The notes beneath the pieces are model-generated. The model saw nothing but the letters and a program-made list of their open reading frames with translations. It ran no database searches and was not told where the DNA came from. 64,000 bases of DNA from Mycobacterium heidelbergense. GTDB taxonomy: Bacteria > Actinomycetota > Actinomycetes > Mycobacteriales > Mycobacteriaceae. Numbering within the stretch: the first letter of the stretch is position 1; each line of letters begins with the position of its first letter. This document shows, piece after piece, positions 18,010-26,920 of this stretch. The DNA is taken from positions 1,550,001 through 1,614,000 of the forward strand of contig NZ_AP022615.1 in NCBI RefSeq assembly GCF_010730745.1, given 5' to 3'. Both the position numbers and the translations under genes were made by a program.

Positions 18010-19350
18010 TTAGCCGCTGGTTCCGGGTATGCCGGCCGCACCGATCTGGCCGAGGAATCCGGCGGGGCCGCCGTAGCCGCCCCTGCCGCCCTTGTAGCCG
18101 TAGCCGGGGGTGGCGTTGCCGCCGTTGCCGCCATTACCGCCGTTGCCGGCCAGTAGCCCGCTGAAACCGCCGGCACCACCGTTGTTACCAATGTTGTAAT
18201 CTCCGGAACCGTAGATGTTGTTGGCGGCAGAACCACCCCGGCCGCCGTTGCCGACCAGCCAGGCGCTGTTACCGCCGGCACCACCGCGGCCGCCGTAACC
18301 ACCGTTGGGGTTGCTAGCGCCGCCGGCGCCGCCGGCACCACCGTTCCCGAACAAGATGCCGGCATTACCCCCGGCACCACCTTGGCCGGCGCCAAAGCGA
18401 GCGGTGACACCTCCGGCGCCTCCGGCGCCGCCGTTACCCATCAGCAACCCCCCGGCACCGCCGACCCCGCCGTTACCGCCAGCACCGCTGGCAGGGCTGA
18501 AGCCGGCACCACCGGCACCGCCGTTGCCGATCAAGCCGGCGGCACCGCCGACAAGACCATTGGGACTCGCGGCGGTCCCGGCCGCACCGGCCCCGCCGTT
18601 ACCGAACAGGAACCCGCCATCGTGGAGGGTGCCGTTAGCCCCTATACCGCCAATCAATGACGTGTTAGGGCCGTTGAAGTTATTGACGCCGTTGCCGATC
18701 AGGTCGCGTCCGAACAGGGCGACGAACGGGCCGTTGATCACCCCGTCGACTTGCTGGCCGGTGGGGCTGGCGATCCAGGTTTGCCCGGCGGTATAGACCA
18801 TGGTGTAGACGTTGCTGAACGCCCCGTACACCAGGTTGTTCAGCGCGGCCTTAGGCGAGTTCGCCGCAGCGACCGCCGCGTCTAGCCCGCCACCACTAAA
18901 GGCCGCCGCCGCGCTGGCATGCAGGCCTTCCAGGGCCGCGTTCAGGCCGCCGGTGTTAAAAGCGGCAGCGCTGGCGTTAAGGCTGTTGGTGATGCTGGCC
19001 AGGGCAGCCGAATGCACACCCTGGAAAGCCGCCGCACCCGCATTGAGGCTATTCGTGAGGCCCTGGAGGGCGCCCGTTTGAAGGCCCGCGAGCGCTCCCG
19101 CGCCGATACCGTTGATCGCGGTGGTACCCGCGGCGGCAGCCGTGCTGGCAGCGCCCATGATGGGTTGGATGATCGGGTTGATGATCAGGTCCAGCACCCC
19201 CGCCTGCGCGGGCGGTGCCGCAACCACCGGGGCCATGGTGGCGGTCAGCAACGCACCCGCGGCCGTACCCAGGCCGACGACACGGCCACGGCTCGCCGCC
19301 TTCGCGTTGCGGCGATCCCGCCGCCTCATGCTGTGCTGTTTACGCTTCAT
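18010..19350 (-). CDS. secreted PGRS-repeat protein lacking a PE domain, copy A
   Basis: 446 residues. A basic N-terminus (MKRKQHSMRRRDRRNAK), hydrophobic core and AAPPAQAG cleavage-like site form a long signal peptide instead of a PE domain. Residues about 60-190 are Ala-rich with a repeated SITNSLNASAAAF block. Then a linker with LFGRDLIGNGVN, the counterpart of the GRPLI motif of PE_PGRS proteins, and a C-terminal Gly-Gly-Ala/Asn repeat domain (FGNGGAGGAG type). Predicted secreted, possibly surface-associated. First gene of cassette A. Confidence 0.8.
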   Translation of the reverse strand: MKRKQHSMRRRDRRNAKAASRGRVVGLGTAAGALLTATMAPVVAAPPAQAGVLDLIINPIIQPIMGAASTAAAAGTTAINGIGAGALAGLQTGALQGLTNSLNAGAAAFQGVHSAALASITNSLNASAAAFNTGGLNAALEGLHASAAAAFSGGGLDAAVAAANSPKAALNNLVYGAFSNVYTMVYTAGQTWIASPTGQQVDGVINGPFVALFGRDLIGNGVNNFNGPNTSLIGGIGANGTLHDGGFLFGNGGAGAAGTAASPNGLVGGAAGLIGNGGAGGAGFSPASGAGGNGGVGGAGGLLMGNGGAGGAGGVTARFGAGQGGAGGNAGILFGNGGAGGAGGASNPNGGYGGRGGAGGNSAWLVGNGGRGGSAANNIYGSGDYNIGNNGGAGGFSGLLAGNGGNGGNGGNATPGYGYKGGRGGYGGPAGFLGQIGAAGIPGTSG

Positions 19351-20553
19351 CTGGGCGCCTTCCTGTCATGACCGATAAAACGAGGTGTCCGAGCCCGTAC
19401 TTGAGAAAAAAGCCAGGTACTGGCCGTTGTTGATCTGGTTCACCCTGTGTTTCTGGCTGGTAACAGAGGTGAACATACCTAAGAATTACGTCGAGAAAAT
19501 CGCGTAATACACTGGATAATTGGTTGTGGTGAGACGAAATTGGCAGCAAAAGAATCCGCTCAAAATAGCCCCGAAAATTATTGGCCTTTCGAAAATGCTT
19601 GGCGGCGCTGTCGCACCCGGCGACTGGGGGGCATCGTCGAGTATGGATCCGAGAGCAAGTGTGGCCGTGTTGTCGGTCATCCGCCGAGGCTCGTGGTGTG
19701 GGAAGGGAACGTCGCTATCGGGGTGGGGCTGTGATCGGGAGGGTCTGGTAGGCGGGTGCGGCCGGGTCGGCGGACCAGTGGGGTGTGGCGATTTTGTCGG
19801 TGTGGATGAAGGCGTTTCTCGGCGATCATCTGCTGGGATTCGGCGATCGTCGTTGAGGGCAGCGTAATTAGGGTCCTTGCCCTGGTGCCTAGGTGAGTGG
19901 GCGGCCCGCTTCCCGGCGTCCCTACTGGCCGACGTGGGTAGTGGGTGTCTTGTCTTTGTGTGGGCCGGCGCAGCATGTTTGACGCGGGAATGTCTACCTG
20001 GACGGTGACACGGGTCGCATCGGGCAGAGGATCGCCACGATCGGGGTGAACCTGAGAAAAAGTGAGATTACTCCTGGTGGCATCGGGTTAGGACGATGTG
20101 TCGGATGCATGCTGGCGAAGCCAGTCACAGCAAATTCAGTTATGCGCTGTATATCTTGCCAAACGACCCTATGGCAATGTGTGTAGCTATCGTGAGTGGG
20201 GGGTGGGTACGGGTCGGGCTTGTTACCAGTGGGTACTTTCAAACTGAACTATCGCAGTGCCGGAGAGCTGTTGCTGATATACGCAGCAGTAGTATGTTTA
20301 CCGGTGCTTTCGCAACTTTTCGGAGATTGCTGTTCTGCGTGTTTTCGAAGTGATCGGCAAATGTCTATCGAAAACCCTGTGGGCTCAGGTTCTTCTTAGG
20401 TATGTCCAGTTCGCCGGCCGGTAAGGACCGGCACACTCTCCTGACCGCTGTGACGGCATAGCAGACAGGGCGAGGACCTCAGTCCGTCCGCACTGGTCAC
20501 TAGCGATGCCGGCGGACGGTTGAAGTCCTCCGTGGCTGCGGGCAGTCGTTGGT
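19351..20553. other. upstream region of cassette A (no gene)
   Basis: 1.2 kb without a convincing gene. The first 280 bp form an AT-richer leader conserved before both PGRS genes (shared ctgggcgccttcctgtcatg and an inverted pair gttcacc/ggtgaac). 19640-19980 is not recognised. 19985-20432 matches 25065-25515 upstream of unit B and includes a TTGCCA-N10-TGGCAA palindrome. Short ORFs here do not show coding-type conservation between copies. Confidence 0.6.
20156..20177. promoter_or_regulatory. TTGCCA-N10-TGGCAA palindrome, unit A
   Basis: A 6-10-6 inverted repeat with flanking sequence conserved at 25239-25260 in unit B, though the spacers differ. About 0.8 kb before the PGRS start. Likely a regulator-binding site; the regulator is unknown. 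Confidence 0.5.
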
Positions 20554-21636
20554 TTAGGTGCTCACGGCTGGGTGTGTTGCGGTGAGGGCGCGTTGCATGT
20601 CGGTGGTGTTGGCGTGGAGGACACTGGGGTTGGTGTGGAGGAGGTGTTCGAGGTCGCGGCGGTGGGGTGCGAGTTTGTGGAGTCGGCGTAGTCGTGCGCG
20701 CTGGCAGGTGTGGATGACGTCGTGGGTGTAGTGGGCGTTGCCGGCGGCGTCGAGCAGTGTGCCGTGGCCGTGGGGGATCGATCGCAACCGGGTTGCTTCG
20801 GTGCGCAGTAGTTCCCATGCGGTGTCTTCGATGGTCAGGTTTTCTTTGCCGGCGAGGCGGTGCCCGAGAGCCACGATGTCGTTGGGGGTGGGGCTGGTGA
20901 AAGCCACGGTGTGGGGGAAGCGGCCGGCCAGCCCGGCATGGGTGGTGAGGAAGTTCTGCATGGGGGTGGGGTGGCCGGCGAGGATGACGACCAGTTCGCC
21001 GGGGTAGTCCGCGACGTGGGTTTGCAGGGCGGCGATCACCTCCCCACCCCAGGAGAGGCTTTCAGTGTGGGGGGCCAACTGGTGGGCCTCGTCGAGGAAC
21101 AACACCCCACCACGCGCGTCGTCGCACACGGTTTTCATCCTGGCCGCGCTGTGTGAAGGATCGCCCGCCACGATGTCGTGGGCGGTGATCTCGGTGACCT
21201 CCGGGCGGGTGATTACACCGAACCCGAACAACACTTCGGCGATCACTCGGGCGAACGTTTTCTTCGCTGTGCCCGGCGCGCCGAGGAACACCATGTGATT
21301 TTCCCTACAAGACGTCACCACGCCACCATGCTCAACACCATGATGATGGTGGTTGTTTTGTAGGGTGGTGCGCCACATTGTGAAGTGTTCTTTAGCCTCG
21401 GCTAAACCGGTCAGTTCGTCGATACGTGCTTGGGCCCACTCCAGGACTTCCTGACACTCGCGAGCCAGTGCGGCATCCGCGTGCGCGTCGCGACTGATGC
21501 TGGTGGTGACGATCCGGTGTCTCGGCTTCTCGAGAACCGGGGGTGTTCGTGGGATGAGCCAAATACCGGTAGCACCCAACACCTCATCGGTATCGGTGGT
21601 GTCTTCGTCATCCCACTCTCGCCAACCCACAGACAT
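20554..21636 (-). CDS. EccA/CbxX-like AAA+ ATPase, copy B (altered Walker A)
   Basis: 360 residues. Same single AAA+ module as copy A without TPR repeats. Walker B is intact (GGVLFLDEAHQL) and the arginine-finger segment keeps its Arg (AGLAGRFPHT). Walker A reads GAPGTAKKT, with Lys replacing the Thr/Ser that coordinates magnesium. Hence impaired nucleotide binding is likely, the reverse of copy A. The start at 21636 lacks an obvious ribosome site, so the true start may be further in. Last gene of cassette B. Confidence 0.8.
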   Translation of the reverse strand: MSVGWREWDDEDTTDTDEVLGATGIWLIPRTPPVLEKPRHRIVTTSISRDAHADAALARECQEVLEWAQARIDELTGLAEAKEHFTMWRTTLQNNHHHHGVEHGGVVTSCRENHMVFLGAPGTAKKTFARVIAEVLFGFGVITRPEVTEITAHDIVAGDPSHSAARMKTVCDDARGGVLFLDEAHQLAPHTESLSWGGEVIAALQTHVADYPGELVVILAGHPTPMQNFLTTHAGLAGRFPHTVAFTSPTPNDIVALGHRLAGKENLTIEDTAWELLRTEATRLRSIPHGHGTLLDAAGNAHYTHDVIHTCQRARLRRLHKLAPHRRDLEHLLHTNPSVLHANTTDMQRALTATHPAVST

Positions 21637-21829
21637 CTATGACCACCCACCCACATTCCAGGCCACGCCACGCGCGGTCACACCCACTGGCAGTACGGGA
21701 TTAGCGCCACACCACCACACGGGCGCCACCAACCGGATCATCGAGATACCTCCCACACCCCGGTGGTATGCCGGCGACCGCTGATCGGGTCGCCGGCATA
21801 ACCACCACAGCAACAACAACAGGAAGGGC

Positions 21830-23080
21830 TTACAGCGCCGACAAGATGTGCAACGCCACCCTGGACAGATCCACCGACAGTGTTGTCGCCAACGACCCCG
21901 CCAGATTCGCCCCCAACGACCCCGCGACTTCTGCGGCCAACGACGGACCCAACGACGCCGCAATATTGGTCACCGCCGCCGGATCAAACCCCTTCACCAC
22001 ACCAACCGACAAACCAGGCAACCCACTAGCTGCCGGGGCCAGGGCAGCGAAGTTGCCCACATTAACAGCGGCCGCCGCCGCACCCGGATTGGCGAAAAGA
22101 TATTGCAACAAATTCACCGCATTATCGACGACAGTCTGCGGAGTGGGAAAGCCCGTCGCCACCAGGTTCGCCAACTGCCCCAACGCATACGACAGACTGC
22201 CACCGGTCATGATGTTCTGCGCGTTGGGAGCAACGATCTTCTGCGCAAGCCCCTGGGCGGTGATTATTCCAATTGCATGGACAAGGCCACCTTGTCCATC
22301 ACTAAGCAGGCCACTATTGTAGGTACCGTTTACCGCCGGACTTCCGTTGAGGAACGCGTTTGTCAATGCGCCAGGAATATCCACCGCATTCACCAATCCC
22401 CCCACCGGATCCCCGGCCGCGAACGAATTGTAAACATTTTGCAGGCTTGTGCCGAGCGTCTGCTGAAGTAAACTAGGGAGTGTAATGGTTGCTACTAGAC
22501 CGACATTCGCCAGAGCGGTGGTGGTCAGGTAATTACTCGTGTTCGCGAGATTCTGCGTGATCGGGTTAAGGATCTGCGGAATCGTTTCGAGCGGTTGAAG
22601 AATTAATATCAACGGGCCTAGGTACACGGCGTTGAACACATTGCTGACCGCGGTCGAGATATTGCCCGTCGAAGCCGCGGCCACTGCGGTTTGTAGTATC
22701 GGCACAAAATCGTTTGCATTGGTCCCAAGGTAGTAATTGACAGCGTTGGTTGTGGCCGTTGTGTATGGCGTCACATACTGGATTCCGTATTGCAAGAAGT
22801 TGGCGGCCATCTGCTGCGGCACCGGGAACGGATGCTGTGCATATTGCGTGGCGAGTGACTGGAGGTTGATGCCCGCCGCCTCGAACGTGTTGATCCAGGT
22901 CTGGACCGGGTTGGCGACGTAATCGGTCAACTCCACCGCACGCTGCTGGATAGCGGCAGCACTGAGCTGCAGGTCGGATACGATATCGTTGGAGATCGCC
23001 GGCGTGAGGGCGATCACGCTGGCACCTATCGCCGCGGCACCCGCGGTGACGAGAGGCCGAAGGGCTGCTAGCTGTTGCAT
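21830..23080 (-). CDS. exported GjpA-porin-like protein, copy B
   Basis: 416 residues. N-terminus LRPLVTAGAAAIGASVIALT is nearly identical to copy A, then NPVQTWINTFEAAGINLQSL. The middle is more diverged than the ends. C-terminal Ala/Ser/Leu helices (SLGPSLAAEVAGSLGANL) lack the three clear repeats of copy A. Lies 57 bp after the PGRS gene and 193 bp before the AAA+ gene. Porin-like role inferred from resemblance to GjpA-annotated mycobacterial proteins. Confidence 0.7.
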   Translation of the reverse strand: MQQLAALRPLVTAGAAAIGASVIALTPAISNDIVSDLQLSAAAIQQRAVELTDYVANPVQTWINTFEAAGINLQSLATQYAQHPFPVPQQMAANFLQYGIQYVTPYTTATTNAVNYYLGTNANDFVPILQTAVAAASTGNISTAVSNVFNAVYLGPLILILQPLETIPQILNPITQNLANTSNYLTTTALANVGLVATITLPSLLQQTLGTSLQNVYNSFAAGDPVGGLVNAVDIPGALTNAFLNGSPAVNGTYNSGLLSDGQGGLVHAIGIITAQGLAQKIVAPNAQNIMTGGSLSYALGQLANLVATGFPTPQTVVDNAVNLLQYLFANPGAAAAAVNVGNFAALAPAASGLPGLSVGVVKGFDPAAVTNIAASLGPSLAAEVAGSLGANLAGSLATTLSVDLSRVALHILSAL

Positions 23081-23137
23081 GAGCTGAGTTCCTTTACTGG
23101 TCTATGAACCGGATGTCTGAAAACGAGGTCTGCGGAA

Positions 23138-24463
23138 TTAGCTGGTGGGCGTGATGCCGTTCGCGCCCTTCGCGCCGAGGATCCCCGCGAGACCACCAAC
23201 ACCACCGGCAGCGCCGATACCGTAGTAACTGCCGAAACCGCCGTTGCCGCCAACACCGCCGTTACCGGCCAGCAGCCCGCTGAAACCGCCGTTGCCGCCG
23301 CTACCCCCGTATAATGGACCGGCGGGACCAGCACCACCGGCACCGCCGTTCCCGACCAGCCAGGCGGCTTTACCGCCGGCACCACCGTTGCCGACACCGA
23401 CATAGGGACCGACTCCGGCGCCTACGCCGCCGCCGGCACCTCCGGCACCTCCATTGCCGAACAGCAAACCACCAGAACCACCAGCACCACCGAAGCCGCC
23501 CGTCAAGTAGTTACCAGCGGTGAGAGCACCACCGGCACCACCGACGCCGCCGTTGCCCATCAGCAAGCCACCGGCACCACCGGCACCACCGACACCACCA
23601 TCGCCGCTAGTAGCGTTGAATCCGGCGCCGCCGACGCCGCCGTTACCGAACAGCCCGGCGGCACCACCGGCCAGGCCGGCGGGATTAGTGGCGGTTCCGG
23701 CCGCGCCGGCCCCGCCGTTGCCGAACAGGAATCCGCCGCTTTGCAGGGTGCCGAAGAGTCCGGTTTGGCCGAGCAGCGTGGTGTTGGGGCCGGTGAAGCC
23801 GTTGACGCCGTTGCCGATCAGGTCGCGCCCGAACAGGTAGAGGAATGGTGCGTTGAGTATCCCGTCGACTTGCTGACCGGTGGGGCTGGCAATCCACGAC
23901 TGGCCGGCGGTGTAGATCGTGTTGTAGACGTTGCTGAAACCGCCGTACACGAGGTTGTTCAGCTGCACATTCCCGGCAGAATTAGCCGCAGCCGCGCTAA
24001 GCCCCCCACCACTAAAGGCAGCGGCAGCACTGGCATGCAGACCCTCGAGGGCGGTGCTTAGTCCGCCGGTGTTGAAGGCGGCAGCGCTGGCGTTGAGGCT
24101 GTTGGTGATGCTGGCTAGGGCGGCCGAATGCACCCCCTGGAAGGCCGCCGCGCTCGCATTAAGGCTATTCGTGATGCCTTGGAGGGCGCCGGTGTGCAGG
24201 CCCGCGAGTGCGCCCGCGCCGATACCGTTGATCGCGGTGGTGCCCGCGGCGGCGGCGGCGGTGCTGGTGGCGCCGAGGAGGGGTTGGAGGATGGGGTTGA
24301 TGATCATGTCGAGCACCCCGGCCTGCGCGGACGGTGCGGCGATGACCGGGGTCATGGTGGCGGTCAGGAATGCGCCGGCCGCCGTGCCTAGGCCGACGAC
24401 ACGGCCACGGTTCGCCTTCGCGTTGCGGCGATTTCGCCTCATGCTGTGCTGTTTACGCTTCAT
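23138..24463 (-). CDS. secreted PGRS-repeat protein lacking a PE domain, copy B
   Basis: 441 residues. Basic signal region (MKRKQHSMRRNRRNAKANRG), AAPSAQAG cleavage-like site, Ala-rich block with SITNSLNASAAAF repeats, GRPLI-like LFGRDLIGNGVNGF and a Gly-rich PGRS domain. The first 190 residues closely match copy A, while the PGRS domain varies in repeat order and length, as is usual for such repeats. Confidence 0.8.
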   Translation of the reverse strand: MKRKQHSMRRNRRNAKANRGRVVGLGTAAGAFLTATMTPVIAAPSAQAGVLDMIINPILQPLLGATSTAAAAAGTTAINGIGAGALAGLHTGALQGITNSLNASAAAFQGVHSAALASITNSLNASAAAFNTGGLSTALEGLHASAAAAFSGGGLSAAAANSAGNVQLNNLVYGGFSNVYNTIYTAGQSWIASPTGQQVDGILNAPFLYLFGRDLIGNGVNGFTGPNTTLLGQTGLFGTLQSGGFLFGNGGAGAAGTATNPAGLAGGAAGLFGNGGVGGAGFNATSGDGGVGGAGGAGGLLMGNGGVGGAGGALTAGNYLTGGFGGAGGSGGLLFGNGGAGGAGGGVGAGVGPYVGVGNGGAGGKAAWLVGNGGAGGAGPAGPLYGGSGGNGGFSGLLAGNGGVGGNGGFGSYYGIGAAGGVGGLAGILGAKGANGITPTS

Positions 24464-25775
24464 CTGGGCGCCTTCCTGTCATGACCGATAAAACGAGGTG
24501 TCCGGGCCGTACTTAAGAAAAGACTGGGTACTGGCCGTTGTTGATCTGGTTCACCGTGTATTTCTGGCTGGCAACAGAGGTGAACATACCTGAGAATTAC
24601 ATCGAGAAAATGGTGCAATAGAATGGGTAATGAGCTGCGGTGATAGGAAATTCGCAGCAAAAGAATCCATTCAAAATAACCCCCAAAATTAGTGTCATCT
24701 GAAATGCTTGCGGGTGCTGCTACACCCAAGATTGGGTGGCGTTTCTGCCCGGCTGGCAACTGCGCACGGCGCACGGCTGGCCAAGCGTGGGTCTCACGAC
24801 CGCTGCTGTCAGGAAGCGTCTTGGTCAACGCCGACGTGATCGTCAAACGTCGCTGGCCCGTCGACGCCCGGCTGCACGTTGATGGAGACCGCACCCCGTT
24901 GCGGGTGACGCCATTGTGCTGTATGTGCGCCTATCCCTGAAGAGTTGAGCGGTGCAGCGGGTCAAACACCGGGGCAGGGCGTCTTCGCGCTGCCCGGCGC
25001 AGCGCGCCTGATGCGAGGATCGGCGGCGGCGGTCACCGCGGGCTGGGCCTAAGGTGACGGGTGCTGTGGGGGGTGTCTACCTGGACGGCGACACGGGTCG
25101 CGTCCATCGGAGGATCGCGAGGGTGGGGGTTATCCCGGCTTTTTCTCAGGTTTGTGCTGAGGGGCGAGGACCATCACGACATGTCGGAGACACGCTTCCG
25201 GAGTGCGCCACAGCAAACCAGATAATTCACTATATGCCTTGCCAAACAGTACTATGGCAATGGATGGAGCTATCGTGAGTGGGGAGTGGGTGCGGGTCTC
25301 ACTTGTTATCGGCAGATACTTTCAAACTGAACTATCCGAGCCTCGAATCAGGGTTGCTGAAGCACGCAATAACACCGTTGATGCCAGGTATTTATCTACT
25401 TCACGGAGGTTGCTGCACTGCGTGCTCTCGAAGTGATCGGCAAATGTCTGTCGAAAGTCCCGCCGACTCAGGTTCTTCTCAGGTACGTACAGCTCGTCGG
25501 CGCGTAAGAACCGGCCCTCCACCGTGAACCACCCAACCCGGCTCCCTCAAGGTCGAACGATGAGGCAGGCTCGACTCAAGGACCTGGTCAATGCGAATTG
25601 GGCTGCTAGGCATGCGTCTAAGCCCGCCCCCGACGCGACCACTCGCGGATTGGCGAACGAGTCCCCGCAATCGGGGGCTGTCCGCAGCACATTCTGAGTC
25701 GGCCGGCGGCTAGGTGACATCCCGGGGTGCGACAGCTGCAGCAGTTTGGCGGCAGGCGTCAGTACCATCGGTGCC
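24464..25775. other. upstream region of cassette B (no gene)
   Basis: 1.3 kb without a convincing gene. The leader at 24464-24740 and distal block 25065-25515 match unit A. 24750-25060 is unlike unit A and not recognised. 25520-25775 leads to the small membrane protein gene and shows nothing I can name. Confidence 0.6.
25239..25260. promoter_or_regulatory. TTGCCA-N10-TGGCAA palindrome, unit B
   Basis: Same half-sites and spacing as the unit A site. Half-sites are fully kept although the spacer has changed, which favours a binding function. Confidence 0.5.
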
Positions 25776-26222
25776 GTGGCACGCCCACCGGACGACTCCG
25801 ACGACCCGCCGACCCGGTTCGAGCCCGCCGAATCACCGGACCCTTTCGACGAGGAAACCGAGCCCACCGCCTGGTACCGCAAGCCGGTGGGCCTCATCGC
25901 GTGGCTTGTCGCAGTTCTGATCCTGATCGCGCTGATTGTCTACGGCATCATCGAGCTGATCCAGGGAGACCAAGGCACCACCCACGCCCCAAGCACCACC
26001 CCGCCGACCACCACCGCCACGACGACGACGCCGCCGCCGAGCACCACAACCACGGTGACGCCGCCCACCAGCAGCGCGGTCGAGCCGCCGGCACAACAGC
26101 CAACCCAGCAGCAACCAACCCAGCAGCAACCAACGCATCACCATCACCTGCCACCGCTGCCATCGGTGATCACCGTTCCGGGAGTGCCGACGGCGATTAC
26201 GCTGCCACCCGGGCTGCCCTGA
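25776..26222 (+). CDS. membrane protein with Pro/Thr-rich exterior tail
   Basis: 148 residues from GTG 25776 (VARPPDDSDDPPTRFEP); ATG-side start at 25746 is possible. An acidic cytoplasmic head precedes one membrane helix (VGLIAWLVAVLILIALIVYG) and a Thr/Pro-rich tail with QQPTQ repeats and a His run. Ends PTAITLPPGLP. Shares this layout and end motif with the next gene. Function unknown. Confidence 0.65.
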   Translation: MARPPDDSDDPPTRFEPAESPDPFDEETEPTAWYRKPVGLIAWLVAVLILIALIVYGIIELIQGDQGTTHAPSTTPPTTTATTTTPPPSTTTTVTPPTSSAVEPPAQQPTQQQPTQQQPTHHHHLPPLPSVITVPGVPTAITLPPGLP

Positions 26223-26320
26223 CGAGTTGGTAGCGATCAGATCAACGTTTGACTGCCGATCGGTAGCCGCGCGCGTGGCACCCGAATGCGCATGATCCCC
26301 GCCCGATACTCTCAGCGACC

Positions 26321-26824
26321 ATGGCAAGGCGCGCGTCGTCAGACTATGGCGCCAGTGACCTGACCATGTACGGCGATCACGGTTACGGCGGCGACGGCGG
26401 TAACTACGACGGCCAAGAGCCTGAACCCGAGGAGCCGATTCCAGGTTGGCGCAAACCGATTGCGCTAGTCGGCTGGGGCATCCTCATCGCGATTCTGATC
26501 GGACTGATCATCTGGGGCATCATCCAACTCGTGCGGGGCGCCCCACCGCAGGAACCGGCAACCACCACGATAACGCCGCCGTCGAGTGCCACGTCGGTCG
26601 TCCCGAGCCCCGAACACCGGACTCCCGAGGAGACGACGACCACAACCACGCCCCGCACCGATATCGGCATCCCCACAGCGTCCACCGAGGAAACGAGCGC
26701 GCCAACAACCACCACCAGCGCCCCAGCACCGGGGGTCTTCCCGCTCCCGCAGCTGCCGTCGGTGATCACGCTGCCCGCACTGCCGGGGCTGCCGACCGCC
26801 ATCACCTTGCCCCCGGGCCTGTGA
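26321..26824 (+). CDS. membrane protein with Pro/Thr-rich exterior tail, paralogue
   Basis: 167 residues. Acidic, Gly-rich head (YGDHGYGGDGGNYDGQEPEP), Trp-Arg-Lys-Pro before one helix (IALVGWGILIAILIGLIIWG), Thr-rich tail and C-terminal LPSVITLPALPGLPTAITLP. Paralogue of the preceding gene. Lies 97 bp before the Hsp70-like gene in the same direction. Confidence 0.7.
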   Translation: MARRASSDYGASDLTMYGDHGYGGDGGNYDGQEPEPEEPIPGWRKPIALVGWGILIAILIGLIIWGIIQLVRGAPPQEPATTTITPPSSATSVVPSPEHRTPEETTTTTTPRTDIGIPTASTEETSAPTTTTSAPAPGVFPLPQLPSVITLPALPGLPTAITLPPGL

Positions 26825-26920
26825 ACCGGCCGCTCACCTTGACCCGCGGGAATCCACAGTCACTATGGTGAGGACCACCGGCCGATCGCCGGCAATACGA
26901 CAAACACAGGGGTATGCCAG

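Larger units (their letters stand above)
15387..20432 (-). repeat. tandem unit A of the duplicated PGRS / GjpA-like / AAA+ cassette
   Basis: About 5.05 kb, homologous from end to end to unit B (20566-25515). Same gene order and orientation, similar promoter leader (19351-19630 against 24464-24740) and similar distal upstream block (19985-20432 against 25065-25515). The last 200 bp of the ATPase genes are nearly identical, while the protein-coding middles have diverged. Unit boundaries are read by eye. Confidence 0.8.
20566..25515 (-). repeat. tandem unit B of the duplicated cassette
   Basis: About 4.95 kb, in the same orientation as unit A and separated from it by about 130 bp. Contains the AAA+ gene, GjpA-like gene, PGRS gene and their upstream region. 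Extent judged by eye from matching ends (ggctgggtgtgttgcggtga on the left; agtgatcggcaaatgtct on the right). Confidence 0.8.

Noticed and set aside
20096..20399. Small plus-strand ORFs in the cassette A upstream block, with similar ORFs in unit B
   Set aside because: Differences between the two copies are not concentrated in third codon positions in any frame, so coding is not supported.
15309..21636. ESX (type VII) secretion locus suggested by EccA-like ATPases
   Set aside because: No eccB, eccC, eccD, esx, PE or PPE genes are present, and the ATPases lack the EccA TPR domain.
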